From Roseicyclus sp041163945 (GTDB lineage: Bacteria > Pseudomonadota > Alphaproteobacteria > Rhodobacterales > Rhodobacteraceae): DNA of 27,351 nucleotides. Position 1 is the stretch's first letter. Each line of letters opens with the position of its first letter. The stretch spans positions 1 through 27,351 of the forward strand of contig JBEAQJ010000114.1 of assembly GCA_041163945.1 (NCBI GenBank), in the 5' to 3' direction. The position numbers were made by a program, and so were the translations under genes. Below the pieces are notes generated by a model that worked only from the letters and a program-made list of their open reading frames with translations, made no database searches and was not told where the DNA came from. This document shows positions 23,350 to 27,351 of the stretch, in pieces.

Positions 23350-24324
23350 TCACCCTTCTTTCACCGGGTTGCGATAGCTCATGCGGCGAACCGATCCGGT
23401 CTTGGACCGCATCAGGATCGTCTCGGCGGTCAGATAGCCCGGCTCGCGCTTGATACCGGCCAGGATCGACCCGTCGGTGACCCCGGTCGCGGCAAAAATC
23501 ACGTCGCCCGTCACCATGTCATCGCGGCGATAGACCCGATCAAGATCGGTGATGCCTGCCTTGTGGGCGCGCGCGATCTCGTCGGCATTTCGAAACAGCA
23601 GCCGCCCGTGAATTTGCCCGCCCATGCATTTCAGCGCTGCCGCCGCCAGCACACCCTCGGGTGCGCCGCCCTGGCCCATGTACATGTCGATGCCCGTCAC
23701 ACCGGGTTCGGCGCAGTGGATCACGCCCGCCACATCGCCATCGGTGATCAGGCGGATGGCACAGCCCGTGGCCCGCAATTCATCGATCATCGCCTGATGG
23801 CGGGGGCGTTCCAGAACGCAGACCGTGATATCGCTTGTCCCGCAGCCCTTGGCGGCGGCCAGGGCGCGAACGCGGTCGCCCGGGGGCATGTCAAGGGTCA
23901 CGACATCGGGGCGATAGCCCGGCCCCACCGCCAGCTTTTCCATGTAGACATCGGGCGCGTGCAACATCGACCCGCGCGGGCCCATGGCAATGACGGTCAG
24001 CGCGTTGGGCATGTCCTTGGCGGTCAGCGTGGTGCCTTCGAGCGGGTCCAGCGCAATGTCCACCTCGGGCCCATGGCCCGACCCCACCTGTTCGCCGATG
24101 TACAGCATCGGGGCCTCGTCGCGTTCGCCTTCGCCGATGACGACCACACCCTTGATGTCCAGCTTGTTGAGCTGATCGCGCATCGCGTTGACCGCGGCCT
24201 GGTCGGCGGCTTTTTCATCGCCACGCCCGATCAGCCGGGCCGAGGCCAGCGCCGCGGCTTCGGAGACGCGGGCCAGGCCCAGCGACAACATGCGGTCATT
24301 GAAATCGGGGCGGGTGGGGCTCAT
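23350..24324 (-). CDS. glpX: Fructose-1,6-bisphosphatase class II
   Basis: GlpX removes phosphate from fructose 1,6-bisphosphate in gluconeogenesis. The product is 324 residues, the usual size. Key stretches are VVIGEGERDEAPMLYIGE and DPLEGTTLTAKDMPNAL, which form the metal and substrate site, followed by a helical region with GGAPEGVLAAAALKCMGG. The ATG at 24324 is chosen by family length and because conserved sequence (RPDFNDRMLSLGLARVSEAA) begins there; the frame is open further upstream. In related genomes glpX usually lies directly between hom and recJ. Here a fused glycosyltransferase-like/sulfotransferase gene separates it from hom. Confidence 0.95.
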   Translation of the reverse strand: MSPTRPDFNDRMLSLGLARVSEAAALASARLIGRGDEKAADQAAVNAMRDQLNKLDIKGVVVIGEGERDEAPMLYIGEQVGSGHGPEVDIALDPLEGTTLTAKDMPNALTVIAMGPRGSMLHAPDVYMEKLAVGPGYRPDVVTLDMPPGDRVRALAAAKGCGTSDITVCVLERPRHQAMIDELRATGCAIRLITDGDVAGVIHCAEPGVTGIDMYMGQGGAPEGVLAAAALKCMGGQIHGRLLFRNADEIARAHKAGITDLDRVYRRDDMVTGDVIFAATGVTDGSILAGIKREPGYLTAETILMRSKTGSVRRMSYRNPVKEG

Positions 24325-24456
24325 GCGTGGGGTCCTGTTCTTGCGCCGTGGCTGGCGCCACCTAAGCTTTCCGGGTGGCAAAGGACAACCCCAAGCAGGC
24401 CCGGCGCGGCGGGAAAAACGTGGTCGTCCCGGGCTAACCAGCCGGTCCTTGCCGGT

Positions 24457-26397
24457 CTAAAGCAAGAAAGCGCGGGCGCGATCGGCCGACCAGTTCAGCC
24501 CAAGCTGATCGGCCAGCCGCTGCAGGGGGGCGTGATGGCCCGCGCGCAGGTCTTCGTAATGAACCTCGGTCACCCGTCCGGCACAGGTGCTGGCAAGCGC
24601 GCCAAGCCGGGTTTCATAGGCCGTGCAGAACTGGTTCCAGAATGTCGGGTCGCGCCCGTGTTGGGCCATGAAGGATGTGCGCTGCAGTGATCCAATCAGG
24701 CCAGCGCGCTGTCGGCGCACAATCACCCATTGCGCTTGTGGAAAGGCTTCGGCAAAGGCCGGCCATAGCAGGGTCAGCTTGGCATCCGTGAACCCCCAGG
24801 GTTGCCGGCCGTCATAGCCCTCGTCCGTCAGCGCCCGGGCGATGGCCCGCGGCAATTGGGCAAAGACGGGCAGGCGGGCCAGATCGGGCAGCCGGCGCAC
24901 GCCCAGTGGATCGACGCCCAGAAAATCGCGCAGAAGCGGCTTCACGATGGTTTCGCGCAGGCGCCGGTTTTCGAAATAGCCGCGCGGGTTGGCCGGGCTT
25001 GCGGCCACGGTCTGGCCCAGCCACAGCCCGGCTTGGGCCAAAAGCCCTGCGGTCATCGATGTGCCCGAACGCAGAATGCCCGTGACAAACACCGGCCGAT
25101 CGAAGCACCCACCGGCGATCAGCGGCGGCGCCTTGGGCCGGGCCGCATGATGCGCACGCGCGCCCTGCCACCAGCGGGCGACGGCGGGGGCCGAAAGCTC
25201 TGCCGCGGGCAGCGTGCCCGCCGTTGGGTACAGGGTTTCGGCCCGCGGCGGTCGGCCCCAATACCAATGCGCCGAAGGATTCATCAGCAGCAACGCGGGC
25301 ACCCCGCAAACCCCCGCCAGATGCAGTGCCGCACCATCGACACCAATCACCCCGCCCAAGCCCCGCACAAGATCGGAAAATCCGACCAAATCCGCGCGAA
25401 GTGCCACCCCGGGCAGGCGCACGCGCCGGTCGCGCGCCAGCTGCGCCGCCTCGGCCCGGGTCATATCGTGTTGCAGCGGCACGATCTCGCAGCTTTCGGG
25501 CAGGCAGGCCAGCAACCGCGCCAGATCCAGCACGCGTTCGTCACGGTGGTTCTGCCTGCTGCCCGCCCGCCACAAGATGCCCAGCCGCGCCGGGCCGCGT
25601 TGCCAGGGTTCGAACAACGGGGCCGGGATACGCAGGCAGCCCTGGCGCGACAGCGCCAGTTCCAACACGTCGGCCGATCCGTTGAAGGTGACGGGTTTGG
25701 TCGGCCCGTCCGGGCCAAAATGACAAAACACCGCGTCGGGAAAGGCCAGCGCCACCAGCGGCTGATAGCGTTCATGGCCCGTGATCGACAGGCGCGTGCC
25801 GGCCCCGGTCTGCGCGCGCAGATGGGCCAGGTGCAGGCAAATATCGCCCAGACCCTGTTCCAGCCGGATCATGTGCACGGGCTGCACCGCACGCGGCACA
25901 TGCTGCATCTGTCGGGGCAAGGTCGTGCCGAAGTGTCGCGCCGCGAAGCGCTGGCGGTAATGATACAGGCCCCGCCCCAGCCGACCCCGCCACAACAGCG
26001 TCAGCCCCGCCGTCAGGTGCCAATCGGCGATGACATCGGCGCCCACGCGGCCGCGCAAGGCGCGGCGGTGCCGCGCCGCATCGGCCCAAAGCCCTTGGGC
26101 CATCAGGGCGCGGTAGCGCAAATCCGGATGCGCGGTGGCCGCGGTTGTGCGGTGTTTTGCAAGGATTTCGGCGCGCGTGGCCTGACCGAACGCGCCCAAG
26201 GCGAAGAACAGCCCGGTTCGGAATCCCCGCTGTGCGGGGCTCAGCGCACCCGGGATCGCCCGGTCAAGCGCGGCGCGGCTGGCCGCCAGTTGCCCCGCAT
26301 CGAACAGGCGGCGCGCCTCGTTCAGTGCGGCGGTTGCACCTTGGCTGGCCTCTGGCGTCCCCGTTCCGGGTGCCGTGTGCAGCGCGGGTTTTTCCAT
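24457..26397 (-). CDS. Fusion of glycosyltransferase-like (GT9/TPR type) and sulfotransferase domains
   Basis: The 646-residue product has three parts. Residues 20-150 are helical and repeat-like, resembling tetratricopeptide repeats. Residues about 170-425 look like a GT-B glycosyltransferase of the GT9/heptosyltransferase or TPR-linked type, with RLEQGLGDICLHLAHL, GVDGAALHLAGVCGVPALLL and NPSAHWYWGR. Residues about 433-646 form a sulfotransferase with the PAPS 5'-phosphosulfate loop GILRSGTSMTAG (near 442) and the later RRQRAGLIGSLQRTS segment for the 3' phosphate. It could build or modify a sulfated surface glycan. No glycan cluster surrounds it, and the gene sits between hom and glpX. Confidence 0.82.
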   Translation of the reverse strand: MEKPALHTAPGTGTPEASQGATAALNEARRLFDAGQLAASRAALDRAIPGALSPAQRGFRTGLFFALGAFGQATRAEILAKHRTTAATAHPDLRYRALMAQGLWADAARHRRALRGRVGADVIADWHLTAGLTLLWRGRLGRGLYHYRQRFAARHFGTTLPRQMQHVPRAVQPVHMIRLEQGLGDICLHLAHLRAQTGAGTRLSITGHERYQPLVALAFPDAVFCHFGPDGPTKPVTFNGSADVLELALSRQGCLRIPAPLFEPWQRGPARLGILWRAGSRQNHRDERVLDLARLLACLPESCEIVPLQHDMTRAEAAQLARDRRVRLPGVALRADLVGFSDLVRGLGGVIGVDGAALHLAGVCGVPALLLMNPSAHWYWGRPPRAETLYPTAGTLPAAELSAPAVARWWQGARAHHAARPKAPPLIAGGCFDRPVFVTGILRSGTSMTAGLLAQAGLWLGQTVAASPANPRGYFENRRLRETIVKPLLRDFLGVDPLGVRRLPDLARLPVFAQLPRAIARALTDEGYDGRQPWGFTDAKLTLLWPAFAEAFPQAQWVIVRRQRAGLIGSLQRTSFMAQHGRDPTFWNQFCTAYETRLGALASTCAGRVTEVHYEDLRAGHHAPLQRLADQLGLNWSADRARAFLL

Positions 26398-26493
26398 GGC
26401 TGGCCTTTGGCAAGAACACGAACGTCGCCATCAGCCTATAGGGGCCATAGGTTTCCAATTCGTGCAAGCCGGCCAGTTGCCCCGCCCGAAAGC

Positions 26494-27351
26494 TCAGACG
26501 TCTTCGATGCGCAGCGCCACGGGCGTGCCGATCACCACGCCTGTGCCCGGCAGCGCGCTCAAGGCGCGATCCAGATCCGCACGGGCGCATTTGTGCGTGA
26601 CGATCAGCACAGGCGCATTTTCGCCCGGGTGATCGTATTGCCGCATCCGGTCGATCGAAACGCCCGCTTCACCCAGAACGGTTGCCACCTTGGCCAAGGC
26701 CCCCGGCTTGTCGGCCAGTTCCATCCGCAAATAATGGCATGCGGGGCTTGCGGCCGATGCCGGTGGCGCGCGGTCGAGCAGTCGGGCGGGTTGGCCGAAG
26801 ACCGCGACCCGGATGCCGCGTGCGATATCGCAGACATCCGACATCACCGCGCTGGCCGTCGGGCCTTGGCCTGCGCCGGGCCCGCGCAGCACGATCTGGC
26901 CCACGCTGTCGCCTTCGATCACCACCATGTTGGTGCCGCCCTCCAACTGGCCCAAAGGCGAGGTTGCAGGCACAAGGCAGGGCGACATGCGCGCCTCCAG
27001 GCCGCGGCCGGTGCGTTGGGCCACACCCAGAAGCTTGATCTTGTAGCCCATGTCCCCGGCGCGGCGGATATCCTCGATGGTGATCGCGCCGATGCCTTCC
27101 AGCGCGATGGCGTCGAAATCCACCCTTGCCCCAAAGGCGATGGCGGCCAGCAGCGTCAGCTTGTGGGCCGCATCGATGCCGCCCACATCCAGCTGCGGGT
27201 CGGCTTCCAGGTAGCCAAGCCCATCGGCCTCGGCAAAAGCCTCTGCGTAGCTGAGCCCGGCGTTGTCCATCCGCGTCAGGATGTAGTTGCAGGTGCCATT
27301 CATCACCCCCATGACGCGGCTGATCGCGTTGCCGGCCAGCCCTTCGCTCAG
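26494..27351 (-). CDS. hom: Homoserine dehydrogenase, C-terminal part (runs off right edge)
   Basis: The visible 285 residues cover most of the catalytic domain and the regulatory end of homoserine dehydrogenase, which reduces aspartate semialdehyde to homoserine for threonine and methionine synthesis. The frame enters from the window edge reading LSEGLAGNAISRVMGVMNG. It contains GVMNGTCNYILTRM and the catalytic-site stretch GYLEADPQLDVGGIDAAHKL. An ACT domain closes the protein (about the last 80 residues, YLRMELADKPGALAKVATVL), probably for threonine feedback. The N-terminal NAD(P)-binding part lies outside the window. The gene is upstream of the sulfotransferase fusion and glpX. Confidence 0.96.
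   Translation of the reverse strand: MSEGLAGNAISRVMGVMNGTCNYILTRMDNAGLSYAEAFAEADGLGYLEADPQLDVGGIDAAHKLTLLAAIAFGARVDFDAIALEGIGAITIEDIRRAGDMGYKIKLLGVAQRTGRGLEARMSPCLVPATSPLGQLEGGTNMVVIEGDSVGQIVLRGPGAGQGPTASAVMSDVCDIARGIRVAVFGQPARLLDRAPPASAASPACHYLRMELADKPGALAKVATVLGEAGVSIDRMRQYDHPGENAPVLIVTHKCARADLDRALSALPGTGVVIGTPVALRIEDV

Overview
The window is about 27 kb of GC-rich, tightly packed bacterial chromosome. Gene content and protein style point to an alphaproteobacterium, most likely of the Rhodobacteraceae. Indicators are a methionyl-tRNA synthetase of about 570 residues, a PleD/DUF3572 pair, GTTC-N7-GTTC LexA boxes in front of imuA, the order hom / glpX / recJ / tRNA-Glu, and an intergenic element containing GGAGTATTTTT. 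Assignment to genus is not possible from this sequence alone.

Layout. (a) 1-1260 is a fold-back inverted duplication. Each arm carries the start of an SOS gene (imuA), a LexA box and the start of a divergent aldo/keto reductase. The reductase copies converge on a 194-bp centre and both are truncated. The right imuA is complete but has no imuB beside it. (b) 1787-5644 on + holds an MFS transporter, an SDR oxidoreductase and metG. (c) 5645-6003 is a gene-free stretch with terminator-like hairpins and two opposed copies of an intergenic repeat. (d) 6004-9767 holds an XRE regulator divergent from a membrane desaturase, then an EamA and an AEC transporter with overlapping ends. (e) 9852-10924 on - is a DUF983 / NUDIX pair. 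(f) 11055-13103 on + is an EF-hand / ECF sigma / membrane protein / metal-sensor-like cluster whose last three genes overlap. (g) 13119-15357 holds pleD (-), DUF3572 (+) and a MarR regulator (-). (h) 15459-21104 on + holds a HAD phosphatase, an MttB-family methyltransferase, an H-NOX protein translationally coupled to an HNOBA-GGDEF diguanylate cyclase, and an ABC1/UbiB kinase-like protein. (i) 21367-27351 on - holds tRNA-Glu, recJ, glpX, a glycosyltransferase-like/sulfotransferase fusion and the C-terminal part of hom, which runs off the window.

How the parts may work together. Two diguanylate cyclases (PleD and the H-NOX partner) suggest c-di-GMP control from phosphorelay and from gas or redox input. 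The ECF cluster looks like an envelope or metal stress circuit. hom, glpX and recJ are housekeeping. The most unusual items are the imuA/reductase fold-back, the H-NOX protein that keeps the proximal His but appears to lack the YxSxR heme clamp, and the fused glycosyltransferase-like/sulfotransferase gene lying between hom and glpX. No CRISPR array, insertion sequence, prophage or clear novel defence system was seen.
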